Below are positions 1-5,416 of a DNA stretch of 5,416 nucleotides, in pieces (position 1 is the first letter of the stretch; the number at the start of each line of letters is the position of its first letter). The DNA is from Spirochaetota bacterium (GTDB lineage Bacteria; Spirochaetota; JAGLSM01; JAKPMW01), in the NCBI GenBank assembly GCA_029548715.1, contig JAKPMW010000344.1, forward strand, positions 1 through 5,416, written 5' to 3'. A program made the translations under genes and the position numbers. The notes under the pieces were generated by a model. That model made no database searches, had not been told where the DNA came from, and saw only the letters and a program-made list of their open reading frames with translations.

Positions 1-26
1 AGCAGCAGCATGTAACTCATATTTAT

Positions 27-54
27 ATTATACCCGTCATATAGGAATTGTCAA
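27..54 (-). promoter_or_regulatory. Sigma70-type promoter reading off the left edge
   Basis: Reading the minus strand, a perfect -35 hexamer TTGACA (49-54) is followed after 16 bases by a perfect -10 hexamer TATAAT (27-32). The local sequence is AT-rich. It lies downstream of the punA terminator and points away from punA, so it should drive a separate transcription unit that lies mostly outside the window. The expected start of transcription is near position 20, where an ATG begins (18-20). The downstream transcript is therefore either leaderless, an RNA gene, or a leader whose real start codon is further left. The boxes are seen directly; promoter activity is inferred. Confidence 0.72.
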
Positions 55-200
55 GATTAAACCAGCGTCCATGTTTTTGCAATGGCCATCCCAGATCAAA
101 ATTTCACAATACTGTGGCTGATTGCCGGCCTACCACCGCAACACGCACGGGTACACTCGCTCCAGCTCCCGAGAATCGGGGGCATACCGGGTCCAAAGAC

Positions 201-230
201 AAAAAAGGCTGCCCTGAATACAGGACAACC
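201..230 (-). terminator. Rho-independent terminator of the deoB-punA operon
   Basis: In minus-strand RNA the arm 221-230 pairs with 207-216 to give a 10-bp stem (eight Watson-Crick pairs and two G-U pairs). The stem is closed by a four-base loop (217-220) and followed at once by six U residues (201-206). It begins 26 bases after the punA stop codon. This is the textbook intrinsic terminator layout. The run of six A residues on the plus strand precedes the hairpin, so the element is directional and serves the minus strand. Confidence 0.92.
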
Positions 231-256
231 TCTTTCTCCCGGACGAATGCACGGTC

Positions 257-1078
257 TCAGGCTTTTTTGATAATCCCCAGCATCAGTTTGATAAAACGGT
301 CACGCACCTGATTGGAAGTTTCGATAACTTCTTCGTGGTTGAGCGGCTGATCCAGTACGCCGGCGGCCATATTGGTCATGCAGGAAATCCCAAGAACACG
401 CATCCCGCAATGGTTGGCGACAACAACCTCGGGAACAGTCGACATCCCGACAGCATCCCCACCCAGGGTCCGCACCATCCGGACCTCGGCAGGAGTTTCA
501 TAGCTCGGACCTGACATGGCGGCGTAGACGCCTTCGCGCAGCTCAAAACCAAGTGAAAATGCGGTTTCCTTGGCCAGGCGGCCAAGTTCACTGTCATACG
601 GGGTGGACATGTCGGGGAAACGGGGCCCAAAGGAATCAAGGTTATGCCCGATCAAGGCGTTGGTTCCCTGAAAATTGATGTGATCGGTAATGAGGACCAG
701 GTCCCCCGGGGTATAGCCCTTGTTGACAGCACCGGCCGCATTGGTAACCACCAGAACCTTTACTCCAAGCCGCTTCATGACCCGCACAGGAAAGGTCACT
801 TCGGCCATGCTGTACCCTTCGTAGTAATGAAAGCGCCCCTGCATGGCAACAACGTCCTTGCCCTCAAGCCTGCCCAAAACAAGACGTCCGGCATGCCCTT
901 CGACCGTCGAAACAGGAAACCCGGGAATCTCGCTGTAGGGGCAATACTCGGCATTTTCGACAATATCGCCAACCGCACCCAGCCCCGAGCCAAGGATCAG
1001 GCCAATAGTCGGGACATACTTGGTGCGCGCCTTGATCCAGGACGCGGCTTCATCAATTTTCTTTTCAAGCTCATTCAT
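257..1078 (-). CDS. punA: Purine nucleoside phosphorylase, trimeric (PNP/MTAP) family
   Basis: This cytoplasmic enzyme of 273 residues cleaves purine ribo- and deoxyribonucleosides (inosine, guanosine) with phosphate to base and (deoxy)ribose-1-phosphate. The length fits the low-molecular-mass trimeric PNP family. Visible motifs include the phosphate loop ILGSGLG (28-34), GRFHYYEG (81-88, with Arg82 and His84 for phosphate and Tyr86 near the sugar), TNAAG (112-116), GPSYETPAE (190-198, Glu194 for the base), GMSTVPE (211-217), TNMAAG (235-240) and NHEEV (247-251). Asn236 stands where methylthioadenosine phosphorylases carry Asp, so a 6-oxopurine preference is expected; this rests on family knowledge. 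The ATG at 1078 is the first usable start, because an in-frame stop lies three codons upstream. The gene follows deoB after 73 bases with no terminator between them, and a strong terminator follows its stop. The gene symbol varies between genomes (punA, pupG, deoD). Confidence 0.95.
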   Translation of the reverse strand: MNELEKKIDEAASWIKARTKYVPTIGLILGSGLGAVGDIVENAEYCPYSEIPGFPVSTVEGHAGRLVLGRLEGKDVVAMQGRFHYYEGYSMAEVTFPVRVMKRLGVKVLVVTNAAGAVNKGYTPGDLVLITDHINFQGTNALIGHNLDSFGPRFPDMSTPYDSELGRLAKETAFSLGFELREGVYAAMSGPSYETPAEVRMVRTLGGDAVGMSTVPEVVVANHCGMRVLGISCMTNMAAGVLDQPLNHEEVIETSNQVRDRFIKLMLGIIKKA

Positions 1079-1091
1079 GGTATCTCATCAG

Positions 1092-1097
1092 CTCCTT
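1092..1097 (-). promoter_or_regulatory. Ribosome binding site of punA with long spacing
   Basis: The strong purine block AAGGAG on the minus strand lies 13 bases before the punA ATG, longer than the usual 5-9. A second ATG (1086-1088) lies only three bases after it, out of frame with punA, and opens a five-codon reading frame (1071-1088) whose TGA overlaps the first codons of punA. A weaker GAG block (1084-1086) sits five bases before the punA ATG and may help. The real start could not lie further upstream, because the punA frame meets a stop at 1085-1087. Confidence 0.6.
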
Positions 1098-1151
1098 GCG
1101 TATGCATTCTCTCGTGCCGCCGTCCGCGACACCCGGGCGTACCCGTATTCC

Positions 1152-2324
1152 TTACCTGCGAATCCTTGCCCAAAAACTCTCGCCATGCGCAATGGCTTCG
1201 GCACCAAAAATCTCGCTGATCGTCTGCCCGATATCCGCAAAACTTTTGCGTGTGCCAAGATCAGTTCCGGCGGCAAGTCCCCTGCCCCATCCCAGCAATG
1301 GAACGTACTCGCGGGTATGATCGGTACCGGGAACAGTCGGATCACATCCATGGTCGGCAGTGATAAAAAGAACATCCTGCTCGCCCATGGCGGCAAGTAT
1401 CTCCGGCAGGCGGGAATCAAAGGCCTCAAGCCCCTTCGCATAGGCCTCAAAATCATTGCGATGTCCCCACTTCATGTCGAAGTCCACAAGATTGGTGTAG
1501 ATGAGACCCTTTTTTCCGGTTTTCATGTACTCAAGGGTCCGGTCAATGCCATCATCGTTGCTTTTGGTGTGAACAGAATCGGTCACACCCTTGCCGTTGA
1601 AGATGTCAACAATCTTGCCCACACCCATGACAGCCAGGCCCTTTTTGGCAAGCTTGTCGAGAACAGTGTCATACGGAGGCTCGACTGCATAATCGTGCCG
1701 ATTGGCCGTCCGGGCAAACGAACCCGGCTTTCCCGTAAAGGGGCGGGCAATGACACGCGCCACCTTGTGATCTCCATCCAGGAGCTTACGGGCAATTTCG
1801 CAGATTTCGTACTGACGCTCAATGGGGTACAGATCCTCATGGGCTGCGATCTGGAAAACACTGTCGGCCGAGGTGTACACGATCAGGTGACCAGTTGCAA
1901 GATGCTCGGCCCCGAGCTCCTCAAGGATTGCAGTCCCCGAAGCCGTCTTGTTGCCAAGCACTTTTGTCCCGACCGCATTTTCAAAAGCCTGGATAACATC
2001 AGGCGGAAAGCCATCTGGATATGTGGGAAACGGCTTTTCGGTATAGATCCCGGCCATTTCCCAATGGCCCGTGATGGTATCCTTGCCATTGGACATCTCA
2101 CCCAGCCGGGCAAAAACGCCCTCGGGTGAAGCTGCCTTTTCAAGCCCCTGCATGCCCTCGATGTTGCCGAGACCAAGCCTGGTCATATTGGGTATGGCCA
2201 GCCCGCCAACCATTCTGGAGATGTTACCGATGGTATTGCTTCCGGTATCGCCGTATCGGGCAGCGTCGGGCAGCTCGCCCATCCCGACACTGTCGAGGAC
2301 GATCCAGATAACTCGTTCTGTCAT
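1152..2324 (-). CDS. deoB: Phosphopentomutase
   Basis: This cytoplasmic enzyme of the alkaline phosphatase superfamily has 390 residues, the usual DeoB length. It interconverts ribose-1-phosphate with ribose-5-phosphate and the deoxyribose equivalents, using two Mn ions. Visible are VLDSVGMGELPDA (9-21) with metal ligand Asp11, the nucleophile region GKDTITGHWE (80-89) where Thr83 matches the phosphorylated Thr of the Bacillus enzyme, YTSADSVFQIA (150-160), NLVDFDMKWGHRND (278-291) with Asp283 and His288, TADHGCDPT (322-330) with Asp324 and His325, and DHTREY (335-340) with His336. All expected catalytic and metal residues appear present. The ATG at 2324 has an AAGGA block (2332-2336) seven bases upstream. 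The gene is first in an operon with punA, which supplies its sugar-1-phosphate substrate, and a good promoter lies about 80 bases upstream. I see no frameshift or truncation. The assignment is close to certain. Confidence 0.97.
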   Translation of the reverse strand: MTERVIWIVLDSVGMGELPDAARYGDTGSNTIGNISRMVGGLAIPNMTRLGLGNIEGMQGLEKAASPEGVFARLGEMSNGKDTITGHWEMAGIYTEKPFPTYPDGFPPDVIQAFENAVGTKVLGNKTASGTAILEELGAEHLATGHLIVYTSADSVFQIAAHEDLYPIERQYEICEIARKLLDGDHKVARVIARPFTGKPGSFARTANRHDYAVEPPYDTVLDKLAKKGLAVMGVGKIVDIFNGKGVTDSVHTKSNDDGIDRTLEYMKTGKKGLIYTNLVDFDMKWGHRNDFEAYAKGLEAFDSRLPEILAAMGEQDVLFITADHGCDPTVPGTDHTREYVPLLGWGRGLAAGTDLGTRKSFADIGQTISEIFGAEAIAHGESFWARIRR

Positions 2325-2406
2325 GCACTAATCCTTTTTAGGAGATGTGATACCGCTTGCCGGATCACCAAACATCCGTATCCTGACCGAAAAACGATAC
2401 CGTATT

Positions 2407-2436
2407 ACAGTACCACAGGGAAAAACTTTCTGTCAA
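2407..2436 (-). promoter_or_regulatory. Probable promoter of the deoB-punA operon
   Basis: On the minus strand a perfect -35 TTGACA (2431-2436) is followed after 18 bases by TACTGT (2407-2412). That is a weak -10 hexamer (3 of 6), but it is preceded by TG one base upstream, the extended -10 arrangement that compensates for weak hexamers. Transcription would start near 2400 and leave a leader of about 75 bases before the deoB ATG. The weak -10 would suit a regulated promoter. No start site has been measured. Confidence 0.55.
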
Positions 2437-2505
2437 TAATCGCAACGCGGCCGGCTATAAATGCCACAAGGTCGTCGACGGGCAGAGCCCAAAGTTTTAG
2501 CTGAC

Positions 2506-2533
2506 ACAATAGTCCCGGATTAAATTCTTTCAA
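2506..2533 (-). promoter_or_regulatory. Possible second, upstream promoter for deoB
   Basis: On the minus strand TTGAAA (2528-2533, 5 of 6 matches) and TATTGT (2506-2511, 4 of 6) are separated by 16 bases in an AT-rich patch. The position, between the terminator of the long gene and the main promoter candidate, is plausible for a second start. Matches of this quality also arise by chance in AT-rich spacers, so this is only a candidate. Confidence 0.25.
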
Positions 2534-2623
2534 ATTTACTTTTTTGCGAGATCCAGTCACCTCGTCTTGCGGCTACCGATACAGCAAAGCCGCACTCCAA
2601 GCCATCCTCCGGACAGGGGGAGA

Positions 2624-2670
2624 GCAACAAAGGGGCTGCCCCAAAAACAACGGGACAGCCCCTTTGTTGC
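2624..2670 (-). terminator. Long hairpin terminator after the ChW-like gene
   Basis: The arms 2624-2642 and 2652-2670 form a 19-bp stem with a nine-base loop, beginning 21 bases after the stop codon of the long gene. One pair is C-A on the plus strand but G-U in minus-strand RNA, so the fold is fully paired only in the minus transcript. The U-rich part (UUUGUUG) is the end of the 3' arm itself, and no separate U tract follows. It therefore resembles a two-way terminator with A-rich and U-rich stem ends. It probably ends the long gene's transcript and may also protect its 3' end. Confidence 0.75.
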
Positions 2671-2691
2671 ACTGCTCTTTCGAATGGCAGG

Positions 2692-5416
2692 CTATTTCTT
2701 TTGCACCCAGACTGTCAGGCCTTCGACAGCCAGCGCCCTGCCCCTGAATCCACAGAATTCACCGTTTTTGAAGGCTTGCGTATCGCCAACATTCGAGACA
2801 TGGGCTGAATAGAACACATCGTACTGATCGGCATTCGGCCCTGTCAGTTGAATCGCAAATCCTTCGATATTCTTTTTTCCGGCATAGCCAATGCTCTGCC
2901 CGTCGGCCTTGTACTGTGTGTCTCCAACTCCGGCCACATGGGCCATGTAGCGAATGCCCAGCCCCGGAACCGGTGTCCTGAACGCCAGCGTAAAGTCCTG
3001 GATGGGCAGCTTGCGCCCGGTTGTCCCCGCAAACTGTTTTGAACCAAACTTGAGTGCACCCAGGCCCTTGACATGCACCGAAACAGCGAGATCCAGGGAG
3101 ATCGTCTTTTTGACCACCCAGACCGAGATCCCTTCGATAGCAAGCGAACGCCCGCGTGTACCACAATACTCCCCGTTTTTGACCGTCTTGATGTCCCCGA
3201 TATTGGCAACATGGGCTTCGTAATAGACTTCATACAACGCAGCATCGGGGCCCGTCAGTTCGATTGAAAACCCCTCAATGTTCTGCTTTCCGGCATACCC
3301 GAATGATGCTCCCTCGTTGACAAACTGGGTGTCGCCAACCCCGCTCACGTGCGCCTTGTAGCGCAAACCCAGCCGGGGGTTCTTTGTTTTGAAGGCAATC
3401 GAAAGATCCTGTATTGGCCGGGCCTCGCCCTTGGTGCCGGCAAAAACCCCTGAGTCCACCGTCACATTGCCTGTCCCCTTGCGAAAAACCGTCACGGCGA
3501 CATTGACCGAATCGTCAACACTCAGGAGTCTCTCGTATGCCGCCTGCCTCATGTTCTTGTGCGCATTCCAGGTCTCATCAACCATCAACTGGTATTTGAG
3601 CACGCCCTCGTCTTTCGATGAAGCTTTGGTAAAGAATTTTCTCACTTCGTTGTCACCCCGGATACCCTGCCACTCGCTGTCCAGACTGGCGCACAGTTTT
3701 TTCCATTCGTCAGCAAGCAGGTCCTCACGCAGCTTTCTGGTCTCTTCCTCGGTATCTCCCTCGACCTCGGTGATATGCTCAAGCGCAAGGCGATAAAATT
3801 CGTTGGCGGCGTCATTGGAACCATCAAGGAGATCCCGGCGGACACCACCGGCATAGTCCGGAACACACTCATTCATGCATTTCTTGTATGAATGCCCCGC
3901 ATGCTTCATCCTCTTGCCGAGATTGACGGCAAAGGCCCTGACCCGGGCGCCGGCCTTGATCGCCCACTGCCGGGCTGCAGTCCCGGCCTTGACAAAGGCC
4001 TGCCCAACCTTGACAAAGGCTTCCTTGACTTCCTTCTGGCAAAACTGAACTATGCGGTCGACAATGGCCTTGGCGAGAGCCTCGGGGTTGATCGAGCCGG
4101 AGTAGCTGAAACTCAGGTTGCGTCCAAAAAGCATCATGTCGCAGGCGATTCCCCCGCCAAGTTCGGAGCGTTTGGCCTTGAAGGAGATCGCTATCCGGCG
4201 GATATCAAGTGTCGAGGTAACTTTTGCATAAATCGCCTTGAGAATCTTGCGGTCCTTGAGCTTGTTGATGATGTGTTCACGAATCGAATTTTTCAACTCG
4301 ATGGTGAGGTCAATCCCGTCTTCAAAATCAGCTGAAAACTGGATGCTCCCCGAAAGGACTTTTCCGATGTTGGCCTCTCCACGCAGGATAAAACCCTGCG
4401 GGATCTGCAATTCACCCACACTGCCCCCGTTGGGGGAAAACAGGACCTGGACATTGCGCAGGGCGAGGTCACCGGGAATCATGGCCGGCATCTTTTTTCC
4501 AAAGCCCTTGCTAATGACATTGGCCAGATCATTGAAACTCAGTTTTTCGAGGTGGTACTTCAGCGCCACCTTGCCCTCTGTGGGAGCCACACTGACCACC
4601 GAACCAAACTTCAGACCAAAGACCTTGGCGTTTTCGACACCGTAGCCAATCTTTGTCGGGACGGGCGAACCAGGAATCCAGCCGATCTCCATGGCCGCAT
4701 TTTCAAAAACAAACACCTCCTTGTTTTTGAAAATCAGGGACATCCCCAGCGGATTGACCCAGCGATCCATAATCGACCCGGCCAGCGTCATCTCCTGGGT
4801 AATCAGGTTGTACGAAAACTGGGTCACCGTTTTAAGAAGCGGGTCCCACTTTGTCGGCTGCAGCCTCGTCTCGGCGCGCACACTGATTACCGGTGCGATC
4901 TCCAGATCGATGCTTGTCATCTTTTGGGCCAGCGGCGCATCCATGTCCGGCAGCCCGGTACCGATCTCGAATATCAGGCTCAGGCTGTCCAGCTCCAGCC
5001 GTGTCCCCAGTCCCGGGATCAGGGTAAGTCCCACTGATTTGCGTGAAAACAGCAGATCCCCCCTCAGGGAGAGACCAGCCGGAGCAATCCGGGCGGAGAG
5101 TTCGATAAACGGGGCCTCAATCTTGAAAAGCTTTGCCATCCCGTTGAGGTTCTTTTTCGTATCAACCTTCGCCGAGATACCAAGCCCTTCAGAAGAGAGG
5201 GAAAGCTTTGCCTCCTGCAAACCGAGGCGCTTGAGGACCGACTTGCCGGGAAGACGCTCATAATCCTGGGCCACAAGATTTTTTTGCAGGTTGAGCGGGG
5301 AGATGGTGCCCGTAAACGTATGGACACCAAGCTTTCCCAGATCGGCAGACCAGTTGGCGCCACTTCGCGTAATCTTGATTTTTCCAAAACTCCGGACCTG
5401 GACATCCTCGGCCGCT
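2692..5416 (-). CDS. Long protein of unknown function with C-terminal ChW-like repeats (5' end outside window)
   Basis: The frame is open through the right edge, so the true start is not seen; the GTG at 5274 is internal, since 47 sense codons precede it. Numbering the visible 907 residues, 1-440 look beta-rich, with alternating hydrophobic strands and no family I can name. A P-x-G-[LF]-x-L-R-G motif appears twice (112-119 and 339-346). Residues 443-633 are helical. Of these, 466-515 have eleven Lys/Arg and no acidic residue, followed by a Cys-x3-Cys (513, 517) and an acidic charged stretch near 546-573. Residues 637-907 are six repeats of about 46 residues with the signature YxAHVxxxGD...G...AG, matching the clostridial hydrophobic repeat pattern (ChW) but lacking its Trp. 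ChW proteins are typically secreted or cell-surface, so an extracytoplasmic site is possible; any signal peptide lies off-window. A hairpin terminator follows the TAG stop. No function is proposed. Confidence 0.9.
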   Translation of the reverse strand, partial: AAEDVQVRSFGKIKITRSGANWSADLGKLGVHTFTGTISPLNLQKNLVAQDYERLPGKSVLKRLGLQEAKLSLSSEGLGISAKVDTKKNLNGMAKLFKIEAPFIELSARIAPAGLSLRGDLLFSRKSVGLTLIPGLGTRLELDSLSLIFEIGTGLPDMDAPLAQKMTSIDLEIAPVISVRAETRLQPTKWDPLLKTVTQFSYNLITQEMTLAGSIMDRWVNPLGMSLIFKNKEVFVFENAAMEIGWIPGSPVPTKIGYGVENAKVFGLKFGSVVSVAPTEGKVALKYHLEKLSFNDLANVISKGFGKKMPAMIPGDLALRNVQVLFSPNGGSVGELQIPQGFILRGEANIGKVLSGSIQFSADFEDGIDLTIELKNSIREHIINKLKDRKILKAIYAKVTSTLDIRRIAISFKAKRSELGGGIACDMMLFGRNLSFSYSGSINPEALAKAIVDRIVQFCQKEVKEAFVKVGQAFVKAGTAARQWAIKAGARVRAFAVNLGKRMKHAGHSYKKCMNECVPDYAGGVRRDLLDGSNDAANEFYRLALEHITEVEGDTEEETRKLREDLLADEWKKLCASLDSEWQGIRGDNEVRKFFTKASSKDEGVLKYQLMVDETWNAHKNMRQAAYERLLSVDDSVNVAVTVFRKGTGNVTVDSGVFAGTKGEARPIQDLSIAFKTKNPRLGLRYKAHVSGVGDTQFVNEGASFGYAGKQNIEGFSIELTGPDAALYEVYYEAHVANIGDIKTVKNGEYCGTRGRSLAIEGISVWVVKKTISLDLAVSVHVKGLGALKFGSKQFAGTTGRKLPIQDFTLAFRTPVPGLGIRYMAHVAGVGDTQYKADGQSIGYAGKKNIEGFAIQLTGPNADQYDVFYSAHVSNVGDTQAFKNGEFCGFRGRALAVEGLTVWVQKK
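2695..3090 (-). repeat. ChW-like module B (three repeats, second copy)
   Basis: This module encodes residues 776-907 of the visible protein as repeats B1 (2956-3090), B2 (2818-2955) and B3 (2695-2817). B2 has YMAHVAGVGDTQ, IGYAGKKNIEGF and LTGP; B3 has YSAHVSNVGDTQ, KNGEFCGFRGRALAVEG and ends in VWVQKK. B2 matches A2 at about 30 of 46 positions and B3 matches A3 at about 26 of 41, counted by eye. The three repeats within a module are far less alike than equivalent repeats across modules, so the triplet was duplicated as a unit. Confidence 0.85.
3091..3507 (-). repeat. ChW-like module A (three repeats, first copy)
   Basis: This module encodes residues 637-775 of the visible protein as repeats A1 (3367-3507), A2 (3229-3366) and A3 (3091-3228). 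A2 carries YKAHVSGVGDTQ, FGYAGKQNIEGF and LTGPDAALYE; A3 carries YEAHVANIGDI, KNGEYCGTRGRSLAIEG and VWV. The LTG...Y-(D/E)-V-(Y/F)-Y link between the second and third repeat is also usual in clostridial ChW proteins, from family knowledge. The first repeat in each module is the most divergent and lacks the AHV core. The third repeat has an added Cys (residue 751, matched by 888 in module B). Confidence 0.85.
3987..4020 (-). repeat. Short direct repeat encoding a heptad pair
   Basis: The 13-mer CCTTGACAAAGGC (plus strand) occurs at 3987-3999 and 4008-4020, exactly 21 bases apart. In the protein this gives AFVKVG and AFVKAG with a seven-residue period, in the basic helical segment of the long gene. 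It looks like a recent in-frame duplication inside an amphipathic helix. Confidence 0.7.

Larger units (their letters stand above)
2325..2691. other. Intergenic region between the long gene and deoB
   Basis: This 367-base stretch has no convincing gene on either strand. From high to low coordinates it holds the terminator hairpin of the long gene (2624-2670), about 90 bases with no recognisable element, an AT-rich patch with a weak promoter candidate (2506-2533), the main promoter candidate of deoB (2407-2436), a small palindrome at the predicted transcription start (2397-2405), and a leader of about 75 bases ending in the deoB ribosome site. The leader shows no riboswitch fold that I recognise. 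The heptamer GATACCG (plus strand) occurs twice, at 2349-2355 and 2396-2402. Confidence 0.7.

Noticed and set aside
166..182. A small hairpin with a three-base loop downstream of the punA terminator
   Set aside because: Only about five pairs form in minus RNA and no U tract follows; it probably has no separate role.
257..1078. Methylthioadenosine phosphorylase as an alternative to PNP
   Set aside because: The base-specificity position is Asn236, as in 6-oxopurine-specific PNPs, and not the Asp typical of MTA phosphorylases. The pairing with deoB also fits PNP.
644..1219. A 191-codon plus-strand frame opposite punA
   Set aside because: It is the shadow of punA in another frame; the encoded residues show no domain-like pattern and it spans the punA-deoB junction.
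1020..2129. A 369-codon open frame on the plus strand, antisense to deoB
   Set aside because: It lies mostly opposite deoB, whose catalytic motifs are intact, has no recognisable motifs of its own and no clear ribosome site. Long antisense frames are common opposite genes with strong codon bias.
2332..2346. A small hairpin (TCCT/AGGA) covering the deoB ribosome site
   Set aside because: Only four base pairs form and the flanking bases do not extend the stem, so a regulatory switch cannot be supported.
2544..2812. Short plus-strand frames of 67 and 81 codons near the intergenic region
   Set aside because: Both run through the terminator hairpin and into the 3' end of the long gene in antisense. 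No ribosome site or plausible promoter serves them.
4691..5263. A 190-codon plus-strand frame within the long gene
   Set aside because: It is antisense to a continuous frame of more than 900 codons with a repeating protein pattern. Its own translation is rich in Ser, Arg and Pro and looks like noise.
1..5416. CRISPR array, insertion sequence, tRNA, rRNA or attachment site
   Set aside because: Reading both strands I found no regularly spaced identical repeats, no transposase or integrase motifs with terminal inverted repeats, and no cloverleaf-forming or rRNA-like segment.

Overview
The window comes from a bacterium. It has tightly spaced genes with purine-rich ribosome sites, TTGACA/TATAAT-type promoters, rho-independent terminator hairpins, and (by eye) a G+C content a little above half. 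The two metabolic enzymes are too widespread to fix the lineage. I lean weakly towards a Desulfobacterota-like or clostridial-type anaerobe and would not defend that without a database search.

All recognisable genes lie on the minus strand, so transcription runs from high to low coordinates. From the right edge: (1) 2692-5416 is the 3' part of a very long gene of unknown function, open through the window edge. Its visible 907 residues form a beta-rich region without a family I recognise, a helical and partly strongly basic middle, and a C-terminal tail of six ChW-like repeats arranged as two copies of a three-repeat module. (2) 2325-2691 is an intergenic stretch. It holds a 19-bp terminator hairpin for the long gene and a good promoter, plus a weaker possible one, for the next operon. 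(3) 1152-2324 is deoB (phosphopentomutase). (4) 257-1078 is a trimeric-type purine nucleoside phosphorylase (punA). (5) 201-230 is a strong intrinsic terminator. (6) 27-54 is a near-perfect sigma70-type promoter that fires off the left edge towards an unseen gene. Positions 55-200 hold nothing else I can support beyond a small hairpin.

deoB and punA form a two-gene nucleoside salvage/catabolism operon. PunA splits purine (deoxy)ribonucleosides with phosphate into free base and (deoxy)ribose-1-phosphate. DeoB moves the phosphate to the 5 position so that the sugar can enter the pentose phosphate pathway or be cleaved by an aldolase encoded elsewhere. The long upstream gene has its own terminator and no evident functional link to the operon.

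The most unusual object is the long protein. Its tail matches the pattern of the clostridial hydrophobic repeat (ChW), but the Gly-Trp that names the family is replaced by Gly-Asp in four repeats and by Gly-Asn or Gly-Ala in the other two. The tail is attached to a large region I cannot assign.
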